Shown piece by piece: positions 16,273 to 23,917 of a DNA stretch of 26,730 nt (position 1 is its first letter; the number at the start of each line of letters is the position of its first letter). The stretch covers positions 1 through 26,730 of the forward strand of contig DIYG01000017.1 in assembly GCA_002428935.1 (NCBI GenBank), given 5' to 3'. The position numbers and the translations under genes were made by a program. The notes under the pieces are model-generated. The model worked only from the letters and a program-made list of their open reading frames with translations, had not been told where the DNA came from and ran no database searches. This stretch comes from Halieaceae bacterium UBA6060. Its GTDB lineage: Bacteria > Pseudomonadota > Gammaproteobacteria > Pseudomonadales > Halieaceae.

Positions 16273-16719
16273 GTGTCCGTAGAAGTAACGAATGTTGTTC
16301 AGCGCTTCTTTGAGGCGGTAGATTCCAGTGATTGGGATAGGGCCTTCGCCCTTATGACCGCGCCGTTTTACCTCGATTACTCTAGCTACGGAGCGGGGCC
16401 TGCGGCAGACCTCGATCCCGTTGAAATCCTGTCCGATTGGCAGAAGGTGTTGCCGGGCTTCGATTTTACTCAGCACCAGCTTGGCCCGCTCATCGTTGAA
16501 GAAAACAACGGCGATGCGACTGTGCGCGCTTATGTCACGGCAGATCACTACATCACTGATGCGACCGGCGGGGAGCTTTGGACGGTTTACGGCAGCTACG
16601 TTCTGAGGCTTGTGAAAGCTGACGGGGGCTGGCTGCTACGAGGAAACACCTTCCAGTACAAATTCCAAACGGGAAACACGGACCTTCCGGCGCTGGCCCA
16701 GTCTCGCCTTGTATCCTGA
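16273..16719 (+). CDS. NTF2-like (SnoaL-type) protein
   Basis: This 148-residue single-domain protein shows the cone-shaped NTF2 fold pattern: an N-terminal helix VVQRFFEAVDSSDWDRAF (VQRFFEAVDSSDW), then strands ending in GSYVLRLVKADGGWLLRGNTFQYK. Members are small-molecule isomerases, hydrolases or binding proteins, and function is not predictable. The GTG start at 16273 is backed by GAGGAA 8 nt upstream. It is co-directional with the alpha/beta hydrolase and probably co-transcribed, so it may act on the same substrate under the LysR regulator. Confidence 0.85.
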   Translation: MSVEVTNVVQRFFEAVDSSDWDRAFALMTAPFYLDYSSYGAGPAADLDPVEILSDWQKVLPGFDFTQHQLGPLIVEENNGDATVRAYVTADHYITDATGGELWTVYGSYVLRLVKADGGWLLRGNTFQYKFQTGNTDLPALAQSRLVS

Positions 16720-16794
16720 TCAATCCCCAAAGCGTTGAAGAGAAGTGGGTTACCTTGACCGCGATGGGGACAGGAGATCGTTGGGGCGGTGGCC

Positions 16795-17550
16795 TCAACC
16801 TAAGCGACGCCGCTGCCAAACAAATAGAGCACCCAGAGCCAACAGGGGAAGAGAGCCAGGGGCCGGAACGGCGTTTACTTCCAAAGCCGTCCAGTCATTC
16901 AAATCGCCTACGAGTTGTGCATTGAACGCGGCATTATTGCGATTCGGCCACAGACCCAGCTCTGGGGCGTCATCTCCGAGACTTTGCGATGATGGGCCTT
17001 CATCGGGAAAGCTTAGTTCAAGATAACGGGCACTATTGATACCGTCGCAGCAGTGTTCAAAACCGAGCAGCGTCAGGGTGAAATCCCCGGGTTCGGTAAT
17101 CATGTAGTTCAACACATCCCCGTGAGACCAACGCTTGGACCACCAGATGTCAGAGCTATCCAATCGGGTGTCGGTCCGCCCGTTTTGCTCCACGGACACA
17201 AATCCACCCTGACCCCAATCCATGCCGAACTGGAAGATCGTCGGGGCTGCTACCTGACCCTCAACCACGTAGCGCGATGCGTAGCCATTGGTGCGGATGC
17301 CGCAGGTGCCTCGCAGGGAGATCCCCGTAAGGGCATCCAAGGATTGGCTACACAAGCTTGTATTGGTAGAAAACAAATCGTTGGCAGCTTCGAAGCCCAA
17401 CTCCTGAGCTACTCGCGTATTGCGGCTGTAGTTGGTGTCTACCATTTCTAGAGAAATGGAATCGATGATCACGCCGGCTTGGGCCGATGCGCCGAGTATG
17501 CAGAGCGCACCGCCAGTTAGTAAAAGTGAGAGCTTGTTTTTAATGCTCAT
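16795..17550 (-). CDS. PEP-CTERM sorting-domain protein with a CC(D)G motif
   Basis: This encodes 251 residues. A Sec signal peptide (about 1-25, ASAQA-G) precedes an extracellular beta-rich domain. The C-terminus has the PEP-CTERM tripartite signal in VPAPG form (228-232), then a hydrophobic helix and an RRR basic end. Paired cysteines occur in HCCDG (166-170) along with Cys67 and Cys83, similar to the cysteine-rich CCXG group of PEP-CTERM proteins. Such proteins are processed by exosortase and displayed or released with exopolysaccharide; no exosortase lies in this window. The start has GGA upstream. A CRP-like palindrome lies 121 bp upstream of the start codon. Confidence 0.85.
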   Translation of the reverse strand: MSIKNKLSLLLTGGALCILGASAQAGVIIDSISLEMVDTNYSRNTRVAQELGFEAANDLFSTNTSLCSQSLDALTGISLRGTCGIRTNGYASRYVVEGQVAAPTIFQFGMDWGQGGFVSVEQNGRTDTRLDSSDIWWSKRWSHGDVLNYMITEPGDFTLTLLGFEHCCDGINSARYLELSFPDEGPSSQSLGDDAPELGLWPNRNNAAFNAQLVGDLNDWTALEVNAVPAPGSLPLLALGALFVWQRRRLG

Positions 17551-17575
17551 GATTCGTCGTCCGTTACCGGGTTTC

Positions 17576-17794
17576 CTATGAGTTCAATTTAGCCATTGCG
17601 TAGCGGGCCTTGCAGCTACCCAGAGATTCAGTGGCCAATCCGGTCACAGTTTTAGTCCCGCTACCGCGTAAAGTGTGACCTACATCACGTTCATTTCTCG
17701 ATATATGGCTGTGGCGAAACTGCACCACGGCTTGAGCGCTGCTCAGAAGGTCCTGGGTGAGGGCCTTGTCTTTCAGAAGTCTGGGTAGTTCCAT
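17576..17794 (-). CDS. Possible small protein, 72 residues, unknown
   Basis: The ATG at 17794 is preceded by GGAGAGG at 9-nt spacing, the best ribosome-binding site in this intergenic region, and the frame stays open for 72 codons, ending 25 bp before the PEP-CTERM gene start. The product is basic, has no signal peptide or membrane segment, and matches nothing I recognise. Against it: a strong CRP-like palindrome lies inside the frame (17671-17692), which is more usual for non-coding leader DNA. It may be real, a short leader ORF, or chance. Confidence 0.35.
   Translation of the reverse strand: MELPRLLKDKALTQDLLSSAQAVVQFRHSHISRNERDVGHTLRGSGTKTVTGLATESLGSCKARYAMAKLNS
17671..17692. promoter_or_regulatory. 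CRP/Vfr-type binding site
   Basis: TGTGA-N6-TCACG, flanked by AAG and TTC, matches the CRP consensus TGTGA-N6-TCACA with nearly perfect symmetry. Its centre lies about 40 bp upstream of the transcription start implied by a TAAAAC -10 on the minus strand (17649-17654), close to a class II activator position for the PEP-CTERM gene. The site is 330 bp from the HIT gene, so that gene is a less likely target. Confidence 0.6.
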
Positions 17795-17955
17795 GGTGAT
17801 TGCCTCTCCGGCGCCGCCTGTCCTGGGCAGTAAGGCATTATTTGGTCTGTTGTGCTGGTTGTTGGACCGACAAGGGGGAACCGGGTCACACTCCGCAGGC
17901 TATGCACGGCTGTTCTGTGATAGACCGCACGGGAGTTTTCCCTTTGGAGCAGCAG

Positions 17956-17983
17956 TTGTCGTGAGCGAGGCGTAGGGTCTAAT
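17956..17983 (+). promoter_or_regulatory. Candidate sigma-70 promoter of the HIT gene
   Basis: TTGTCG (17956-17961) and TCTAAT (17978-17983) with a 16-nt spacer; the -10 matches consensus at 5 of 6 bases and lies 38 bp before the ATG at 18022. Confidence 0.45.
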
Positions 17984-18021
17984 CGCAATCGGACCTGCTT
18001 CAGACGAAGGATGGAGAAACG

Positions 18022-18429
18022 ATGTCCAAATCGAAGAATGCGCTACATCCCAGGCTCGCGGCGGATTGTCACCAGTTGGGTTTGCTTGGAGATACCCGTT
18101 TGTTGCTCCATCGAAACGCTAGCTTGCACTGGTTTATCCTGGTGCCCTTCACGGACACGCTAGATCTTTTGGATTTGCCACCCATAGGTCGGGAAACGCT
18201 GCTGGAGCGGGCAAGGGAAGTGTCCGAGTTCTTAAAAATGGAACTCAACTATCCGCGAGTGAACGTTGGCGCCCTGGGTTTACTGGTACCGCAGCTCCAC
18301 CTACATGTCATCGGACGTCGGGAAGACGACCCCTGTTGGCCGGATCCCGTATGGGGGCGTCTTGGCGATGGCCCGGGCTACGAGCCTGCGCAGCTCCAGG
18401 TGATCCGGGATTTTTTTGCGCTTTCCTAG
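18022..18429 (+). CDS. HIT-domain protein (histidine-triad family, Q-variant)
   Basis: This encodes 135 residues. The motif PQLHLHVIGR near residue 91 corresponds to the HxHxHxx signature of HIT nucleotide hydrolases/transferases with the first His replaced by Gln; the catalytic central His and the last His are kept. NYPRVNVGALG upstream matches the family N-x-G-x-x-x-G/A region. Proteins of this group hydrolyse or transfer nucleotide phosphates; the substrate is not readable. The start has GGAG 6 nt upstream. It is a monocistronic unit with its own promoter candidate and no visible functional link to the sugar transporter 106 bp downstream. Confidence 0.88.
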   Translation: MSKSKNALHPRLAADCHQLGLLGDTRLLLHRNASLHWFILVPFTDTLDLLDLPPIGRETLLERAREVSEFLKMELNYPRVNVGALGLLVPQLHLHVIGRREDDPCWPDPVWGRLGDGPGYEPAQLQVIRDFFALS

Positions 18430-18535
18430 GCCGATTGCATTCCTGCCCGGCGGCAAGATCTTCGAACTTTCCTGTCTTGCAACTTTAGTCCTGCGGTCCG
18501 ATCATGGCCCAGATCGATAACAACGAGAAATCGCC

Positions 18536-19534
18536 ATGCTGATCGTCGAATCCTATGCCATCGCTGTAGCGATGTGTTTTGTCACCATGCTGTGCTGGGG
18601 GTCCTGGGCCAATACCCAAAAGCTGGCCAGTAACGAATGGCAGTTCCAGCTGTTCTATTGGGACTACTCCATTGGCGTTTTGCTGCTGACCCTGTTGTTC
18701 GCCTTCACCATTGGTAGCTCCGGTGAGGAGGGTCGAGCCTTTATGCCGGATATCTCTCAGGCCAATAGCGAGGCGATACGCTCTGCGTTCATCGGTGGCG
18801 TGGTGTTCAACCTGGCGAACATCCTGCTGGTGGTGGCCATCGATATCGCGGGCATGGCCGTGGCCTTCCCCGTGGCCATTGGTTTGGCCCTGGTTATTGG
18901 TGTGGTGACGAACTATCTCGCCGAGCCGCTGGGCAACGCGACCCTGTTGTTCTCCGGTGTTGGTCTGGTAACGGCGGCCATCATTGTCTGCGCCTTGATC
19001 TACAGTCGCTTACCTCAGGATGGCGACCGCTCCGTTGGCAAGGGTTTGGCTATCTCGGTGATTGCCGGTATCGCCATGGGTTTCTTTTACCGCTTTGTTG
19101 CGGCGTCCATATCCTTTGATTTTGCCAACCCGGAAGCTGGTTTGATGACGCCCTACAGTGCTGGGGTAATCTTTTCCGTTGGTCTGCTTCTGTCGAATAT
19201 CATTTGGCTGATTCCCCTACAGTACAAACCTATATCTGGTGAGGTTGCGCCGCTGGGCGAGTATTTCAGCAAAGGCACACCCAGGCTTCATCTGGTGGGT
19301 ATCCTGGGCGGGATCATCTGGTCCGTCGGTTTCTCCTTCAGCTTCATCGCCTCCGGCGCTGCCGGCCCGGCGATTTCCTACGGCCTGGGCCAGGGGGCAA
19401 CCATGGTGGCGGCCTTCTGGGGCGTGTTTATCTGGAAGGAATTCAAGGATGCCCCGCAAGGTACATCGGGCATGATCGCCGCGATGTTTGCACTATTTAT
19501 CGTTGGCTTGGGTCTTATTGTTTTCTCGCGATAA
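18536..19534 (+). CDS. GRP-type sugar transporter (DMT superfamily)
   Basis: This 332-residue protein has about ten hydrophobic helices, beginning IAVAMCFVTMLCWGSWANTQ; the CWGSWANTQK segment (about 20-29) is the conserved N-terminal helix of glucose/ribose porter (GRP) family and RhaT-like carriers. Acidic/polar loops around 60-80 and 165 separate helices. It should be an inner-membrane, ion-coupled sugar carrier. Neighbouring deoC and a ribokinase-like gene point to ribose, deoxyribose or a nucleoside sugar, an inference from context. The start at 18536 has a modest GAGAAA ribosome-binding site. A hairpin follows the stop before convergent deoC. Confidence 0.85.
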   Translation: MLIVESYAIAVAMCFVTMLCWGSWANTQKLASNEWQFQLFYWDYSIGVLLLTLLFAFTIGSSGEEGRAFMPDISQANSEAIRSAFIGGVVFNLANILLVVAIDIAGMAVAFPVAIGLALVIGVVTNYLAEPLGNATLLFSGVGLVTAAIIVCALIYSRLPQDGDRSVGKGLAISVIAGIAMGFFYRFVAASISFDFANPEAGLMTPYSAGVIFSVGLLLSNIIWLIPLQYKPISGEVAPLGEYFSKGTPRLHLVGILGGIIWSVGFSFSFIASGAAGPAISYGLGQGATMVAAFWGVFIWKEFKDAPQGTSGMIAAMFALFIVGLGLIVFSR

Positions 19535-19563
19535 GTGAGGGCCCGGTTACTACCGGTTAGAAA

Positions 19564-19594
19564 GCGGTGATACTCTGGCAATGAGCGTCACCGC
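19564..19594. terminator. Hairpin between convergent transporter and deoC genes
   Basis: GCGGTGA (19564-19570) pairs with TCACCGC (19588-19594), with a further CTC/GAG pairing inside. It lies 30 bp after the transporter stop and 31 bp beyond the deoC stop, so it could terminate both. The following sequence has a short T-rich stretch but no long U tract. Confidence 0.5.
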
Positions 19595-19625
19595 ATCCTG
19601 TTTCCCGTCGGTGTTCCGGGCGATC

Positions 19626-20303
19626 CTAGTATCCCGCATCGCCCTCACCGCCGGTCACAATAGCGACCCCAGCGCTGCAGCCCAGGCGATTTGCGCCCGC
19701 TTCGAGCATGGCAACGGCCGTGGCCCGATCACGGATTCCCCCCGAGGCCTTAACGCCCAATTCAGCACCCACCGTTTCCCGCATCAATCGAACATCCTCG
19801 ATTGTGGCGCCGCCGCTGCTAAAGCCCGTGGAGGTTTTGACGAAGGCGACGTCGAGTTCGCGACAGATCTCACAGCTTTGGCGTTTCTGCGCTTCATCAA
19901 GAAGACAGGTTTCCAGGATAACTTTCAGAGACACGTCGCCGCAGGCCCGAAGCACCGTGTCGATACCCTGTCGAACGCTGTCCCAGTTCCCGGCCAGGAC
20001 CTCGCCGACGGAAATTACCATGTCGATTTCTTGCGCGCCGGCGTCGATGGCTTGTCGAGCTTCGTCCGCCACCGATGCTGTTAATGAAGCGCCCAGGGGA
20101 AAACCAACGACAGAGCAGGGAGCAACGGCGCTGCCCGATAAGCGTTGAGCGACTTTAGGAATCCACAGACTGTTGACGCAGACGGCAGCAAATCCGTGTT
20201 TCAGGGCTTCTTCGCACAGGATGTCGATGTCCCCAGGTCGGGCTTCGGGTTTTAGCAGCGTATGGTCAATGGCTGCGGCAATAGTCTTGGTGTCGTAGGG
20301 CAT
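19626..20303 (-). CDS. deoC: Deoxyribose-phosphate aldolase
   Basis: This encodes 225 residues of the short bacterial DeoC type. IDHTLLKPEA (12-21) is the family start; the catalytic Asp is in QEIDMVI (Asp94), the Schiff-base Lys in FVKTSTGF (Lys156) and the second Lys in GVKASGGI (Lys185). It cleaves 2-deoxyribose-5-phosphate to acetaldehyde and glyceraldehyde-3-phosphate in nucleoside catabolism. The ATG at 20303 has AGG upstream. It is divergent from the ribokinase-like gene with 99 bp between, so the two are likely co-controlled, and it converges with the sugar transporter. Confidence 0.95.
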   Translation of the reverse strand: MPYDTKTIAAAIDHTLLKPEARPGDIDILCEEALKHGFAAVCVNSLWIPKVAQRLSGSAVAPCSVVGFPLGASLTASVADEARQAIDAGAQEIDMVISVGEVLAGNWDSVRQGIDTVLRACGDVSLKVILETCLLDEAQKRQSCEICRELDVAFVKTSTGFSSGGATIEDVRLMRETVGAELGVKASGGIRDRATAVAMLEAGANRLGCSAGVAIVTGGEGDAGY

Positions 20304-20402
20304 GAGGTACCTAAGGAAGACGGTTTAAAGGTACGGCATGAGGCCGTAAAAGCTGCAGGTAGGCTACACTGTCGCGCCACGAATAAGAACGGAAGCAGAC
20401 TT

Positions 20403-21317
20403 ATGGAAATTGCAGTTATCGGCTCGTGTATGGTCGATCTCATCGCCTACACGGACACGGTTCCCAAAGCGGGTGAAACCCTGGTTGCCAATGAGTTTGC
20501 CATGGGCTGCGGTGGCAAGGGCGCTAATCAGGCGGTCGCTGCTTCGCGTTTGGGGGCCGAAGTACTGATGATGGGCCGGGTGGGCGACGATGCTTTTGCC
20601 GATAATACGTTGGCGAACTTTGAAAAATATGGGGTGAGCACGGAGTACGTTACCAAGGTACCCGGAGTGTCCAGCGGCGTTGCTCCTATTTGGGTGGATG
20701 CGGATTCCCAAAACCGTATCCTCATCATTCCCGGCGCGAACATGCATTTGATGCCGGCGGATATCGATGCCGCTGGGGACCGTTTGAAACGCTGTGGGAT
20801 GATTATCTTGCAGCTGGAAATCCCTCTGGAGACGGTCTACGCCGCGATCGAATTCGGTAATGCCCACGGTATTCCCGTGCTTCTCAATCCTGCCCCGGCA
20901 AGCACTGCCCTGGACATCGAGTACGCCTGCCGCTGCGATTACTTTGTGCCCAACGAAACGGAGCTCGAAATTCTCACGGGCATGCCCGTGGGTAACGAAG
21001 AGGAGATCGCCCAGGCGGCGTCGACGCTGTTAGCTAAGGGCTTGAAGAATCTGATTGTCACCCTGGGTGATAAAGGTGCTCTGTGGATGCATGGGGACGA
21101 GCGTGAGCTTGTCACCGCTCCTTCAGTCGCCGCAGTGGATACCACCGGGGCGGGAGACGCCTTTATCGGTTGCTTTGCCTCCGAGGTCGCAAATGGTGCC
21201 GCTACGGCTGCTGCAATCGCTCAGGCTGTTCGCTATGCATCGCACAGTGTGACGGGCAAAGGCACCCAAACGTCTTATGCTACGGCGGATGAGTTTGCGA
21301 CCTGGTCGGCAGGCTGA
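20403..21317 (+). CDS. rbsK: Ribokinase-like PfkB-family sugar kinase
   Basis: This encodes 304 residues. MEIAVIGSCMVDLIAY is the PfkB N-terminus; GCGGKGANQAVAASRLG (GGKGAN at 37-42) is PfkB signature 1 in ribokinase form, and DTTGAGDAF (246-254, catalytic Asp252) is signature 2. It phosphorylates ribose or deoxyribose at O5. The frame is open from 20262, but ATG 20403 is chosen: GGAAG lies upstream and conservation begins there. A TACACT -10-like sequence is at 20365-20370. With deoC and the transporter this gives import, kinase and aldolase for deoxyribose; whether the kinase prefers ribose or deoxyribose cannot be decided from sequence. Confidence 0.9.
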   Translation: MEIAVIGSCMVDLIAYTDTVPKAGETLVANEFAMGCGGKGANQAVAASRLGAEVLMMGRVGDDAFADNTLANFEKYGVSTEYVTKVPGVSSGVAPIWVDADSQNRILIIPGANMHLMPADIDAAGDRLKRCGMIILQLEIPLETVYAAIEFGNAHGIPVLLNPAPASTALDIEYACRCDYFVPNETELEILTGMPVGNEEEIAQAASTLLAKGLKNLIVTLGDKGALWMHGDERELVTAPSVAAVDTTGAGDAFIGCFASEVANGAATAAAIAQAVRYASHSVTGKGTQTSYATADEFATWSAG

Positions 21318-21440
21318 GCATCACCACGGTTGTCGGCCCTTCTCGGTAGCACTGACCAGAGAGCAGGTCTTCCCTGGCGGTAGCTCTCGCCCGGGCCCTG
21401 GTTGTCTTAGCGAGGACAGCTTAATGAAAACCGGGCGAGG

Positions 21441-22394
21441 TTAGAGTCGACTCAGGGTCTCGACGGAAAAACGAACCCGTTCCTGATGGCTGGGGCGCGG
21501 CCGTTCTCGAAGGCGCTCTACGGCCTTTAATCGGGGAAGGAGCCCACGGCCGTTGGCCATCTGAATAGCCAGGCCTGGTCGGGCGTTTAGCTCCAGAAGC
21601 ATAGGTCCTCGGTCGCGATCGATGACGATGTCCGTTCCTAGATAACCCAGACCCGTAACGTCATAGCAGTAGGCCGCGAGTTCAAGGATCTCCTGCCAGG
21701 CCTCGATGGCGATGGCATCCAGAGGTAAGCCCGTATCGGGGTGATGGGTGATCCGTTTACCCATTTGCACCGCGTGGGCGCAGCGGCCCTCATCCAAGGT
21801 CAGACCCACGCCGACGGCTCCCTGGTGAAGGTTGGCTTTGCCGTCGGAGGCATGGGTGGCCAGACGCAACATGGCCATTACGGGATAGCCGCGAAAGACG
21901 ATGACGCGGATATCGGGAACGCCTTCGTGGGACAGGCCCTCAAATCGCGGTGCCAGCCTGATGAGGTCCTCAATGATGACGCTGTCCGTGCCACCACCCA
22001 AAGAGTAGAGGCCGGCCAGGGTATTGCTCATATGTCGGCGCAACTCGTCGCGGCTCAGTTCGGCGCCAGAGCTCTTTAGGAAGGCATCCCCGCGGCGACC
22101 GGTGATGACCCAGATGCCCTTTCCACCGCTACCTTTGGCGGGCTTCATGGCAAAGCCGTCCAAATGATCGAGGGTGTCCAGGGCCGGATCCACGGCGTGT
22201 TGTTGGCTGAGGGCCAGGCGTAGCGTCGGCACAGGTAGATCGTAGTCGCGAGCGAGCAGCTTTGTTTTCAGCTTGTTGTCGACCAGGGGATAGAGCTGAC
22301 GGCGGTTGTAGCGACCGATGTATTCGAGGTTGCGAGCGTTCATGCCCAGCATGCCCAGTTCCCGCAACCGACGGGGCGGTAGCCAGGCGCTCAT
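21441..22394 (-). CDS. ATP-grasp alpha-L-glutamate ligase-like protein (RimK-related)
   Basis: This encodes 317 residues. The N-terminus has LGMNARNLEYIGRYN (about 15-29) and DNKLKTKLLA (39-48); the ATP-grasp core contains FAMKPAKGSGGKGIWVI (residues about 80-96, KP and the glycine-rich loop) and the C-terminal metal-binding LLELNARPGLAIQ. This subfamily is annotated as alpha-L-glutamate ligase-like and is predicted to form amide bonds between carboxyl and amino groups. Substrate unknown. It overlaps the membrane-protein gene by 4 bp (ATGA) and is last in a three-gene operon, which indicates one pathway with the protease and the transglutaminase-like protein. Confidence 0.88.
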   Translation of the reverse strand: MSAWLPPRRLRELGMLGMNARNLEYIGRYNRRQLYPLVDNKLKTKLLARDYDLPVPTLRLALSQQHAVDPALDTLDHLDGFAMKPAKGSGGKGIWVITGRRGDAFLKSSGAELSRDELRRHMSNTLAGLYSLGGGTDSVIIEDLIRLAPRFEGLSHEGVPDIRVIVFRGYPVMAMLRLATHASDGKANLHQGAVGVGLTLDEGRCAHAVQMGKRITHHPDTGLPLDAIAIEAWQEILELAAYCYDVTGLGYLGTDIVIDRDRGPMLLELNARPGLAIQMANGRGLLPRLKAVERLRERPRPSHQERVRFSVETLSRL

Positions 22395-23917
22395 GGCGCG
22401 TCATCCATGGCTGAAAACCGTCCCAACTCGCTGAGCTTATAGCCCGTGTACTGCCCCATGGCCATGATCCCGGCCAGAAGCACCAGATTCAGTTCAGGAA
22501 AGTTGAAACTCAGGTGTTGCACCGTTGATGACTGCATGGGTAGGTAGGCCAGAACGGCTACGAGCATGCTGCCACCGCCCTGAATCAATACATCCCGGGG
22601 GCCCTCTTCCTCCCAGAGGATCGACAGCCGCTCAATGGTCCAGGCGATGATGATCATGGGGAAGAAGGTAATGATCATCCCCGTGCTGATACCGAGCTGG
22701 TAGCCGATGATACTGAGCACGGAAATTACAAAAATCACCAGCACGATGAGTGCGGCGATCCGAGCTACCAGCAACAGATTTAGATGACTCAAGTATCCGC
22801 GCATGAGCAGGCCGAGGATCACCACGGACACAAAAGCGATGAGGCCTGGGAGCAATGCCGTTTGCAGGAAAACCAGAGCGATGAGCACCGGCATAAAGGT
22901 GCCGGCGGTCTGCAAACCGAGGAGCACGCGGCAGAACACCACCACCGTTGCTCCCAGGGGCAGGAGCAGGAGCAGTTTGAACATGCTCTGTTCTTCGATG
23001 GGCAAGCGGTGGACACCGATCAATGCGAACAGAGAGTCCTTGTCTCGTTCCGTGGCAAGCTGCGCCGCCGAAACCGATTGGCGGATCATGGAAAAGCTCA
23101 GGCGCGACTGTGTACCGCCGGTCACATCGAGGACCGAGCGTCCGCCGCGATGCCAGAGCAGCAGGTCTTCGGGAGCGTCGATGAGTCCCAGAGCGGGATC
23201 GAGGAGGATCCATTCCTCTCCGTCGTAGATTTCCAGCAGGGGTTCCAGGGATTGGCGTCGGCGCGCGTCCTCGAGCCGCAAGGTCTGCACCTCTCGCGTG
23301 GGTACATCCGCATCGTTTAGCAGTTTGCGTAACACGGTGACGGGGGATTCATCTCTGGCCAGAAGGAGCGCGGCATTCTGCGTTTGGCTGCCGTCTTGAA
23401 ATCCCCGGGCCAGCTCTCGCGCAAGGCTGCGGGGATCGCTGGATTTACCGCGAGCTTCGGCGATGAGCGCCGAGGCGGCGGTGATATCCGCATCGCCCCA
23501 GAAAACAGGTTCCGCCCGGGGTTCGATGTCCGCTTGCTCTTCCTGTGGTCCCATGGTGACGAAGTCGGCGCCGAGGAAGGTGGCGCTGAAATACAGGGAT
23601 TGGGCTCCGGAGGCGTCTCGGCGGGTCCACTCGGCTCGCCGATCGTTGTCGACCTGAACAACAGAGAAACCGTATCCTGCCGAGGCGGCCTGCTCATCCA
23701 CCATTCGGTAGCCGGGCACTTGTTCGGGAATGCTTAGGCTGGCCGTGACCGGCCCGTCGAGAGCAACAAAATCTATCCGCGCTTCGATGAGCCACACGGT
23801 GGTGCGCTCGCCGGGCAACCAAGGAATCCCGGTCTGCGCGTGGCGTAAAAGAGCGACACTCAAACCCGCCAGGCAGAGAACTGCGACGATAAAGGCAACG
23901 GTGGCGCGACTGTTCAT
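22391..23917 (-). CDS. Inactive transglutaminase-like protein with C-terminal multi-TM domain
   Basis: This encodes 508 residues. One N-terminal transmembrane helix (about 6-25) is followed by a roughly 270-residue extracytoplasmic region. The latter resembles transglutaminase-like peptidase folds (DGEEWILLDPALG) but lacks a recognisable Cys-His-Asp triad. About seven transmembrane helices occupy residues 310-500. This architecture is known in ATP-grasp/retropepsin gene neighbourhoods, where it is called an inactive transglutaminase with a 7TM domain. It likely recognises a peptide or polypeptide at the membrane. The ATG at 23917 has GAGGAAG upstream and overlaps the protease stop (ATGA); the ligase gene starts in its last codon. 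Confidence 0.85.
   Translation of the reverse strand: MNSRATVAFIVAVLCLAGLSVALLRHAQTGIPWLPGERTTVWLIEARIDFVALDGPVTASLSIPEQVPGYRMVDEQAASAGYGFSVVQVDNDRRAEWTRRDASGAQSLYFSATFLGADFVTMGPQEEQADIEPRAEPVFWGDADITAASALIAEARGKSSDPRSLARELARGFQDGSQTQNAALLLARDESPVTVLRKLLNDADVPTREVQTLRLEDARRRQSLEPLLEIYDGEEWILLDPALGLIDAPEDLLLWHRGGRSVLDVTGGTQSRLSFSMIRQSVSAAQLATERDKDSLFALIGVHRLPIEEQSMFKLLLLLPLGATVVVFCRVLLGLQTAGTFMPVLIALVFLQTALLPGLIAFVSVVILGLLMRGYLSHLNLLLVARIAALIVLVIFVISVLSIIGYQLGISTGMIITFFPMIIIAWTIERLSILWEEEGPRDVLIQGGGSMLVAVLAYLPMQSSTVQHLSFNFPELNLVLLAGIMAMGQYTGYKLSELGRFSAMDDAP

Noticed and set aside
17757..17975. 72-residue forward ORF in the gap before the HIT gene
   Set aside because: No ribosome-binding site, overlaps the better-supported minus-strand small ORF start, and the product has no sensible features.
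21340..21410. GAGAGC...GCTCTC inverted repeat between rbsK and the ligase gene
   Set aside because: Only a 6-bp stem with an 18-nt loop and no T-run; expected by chance.
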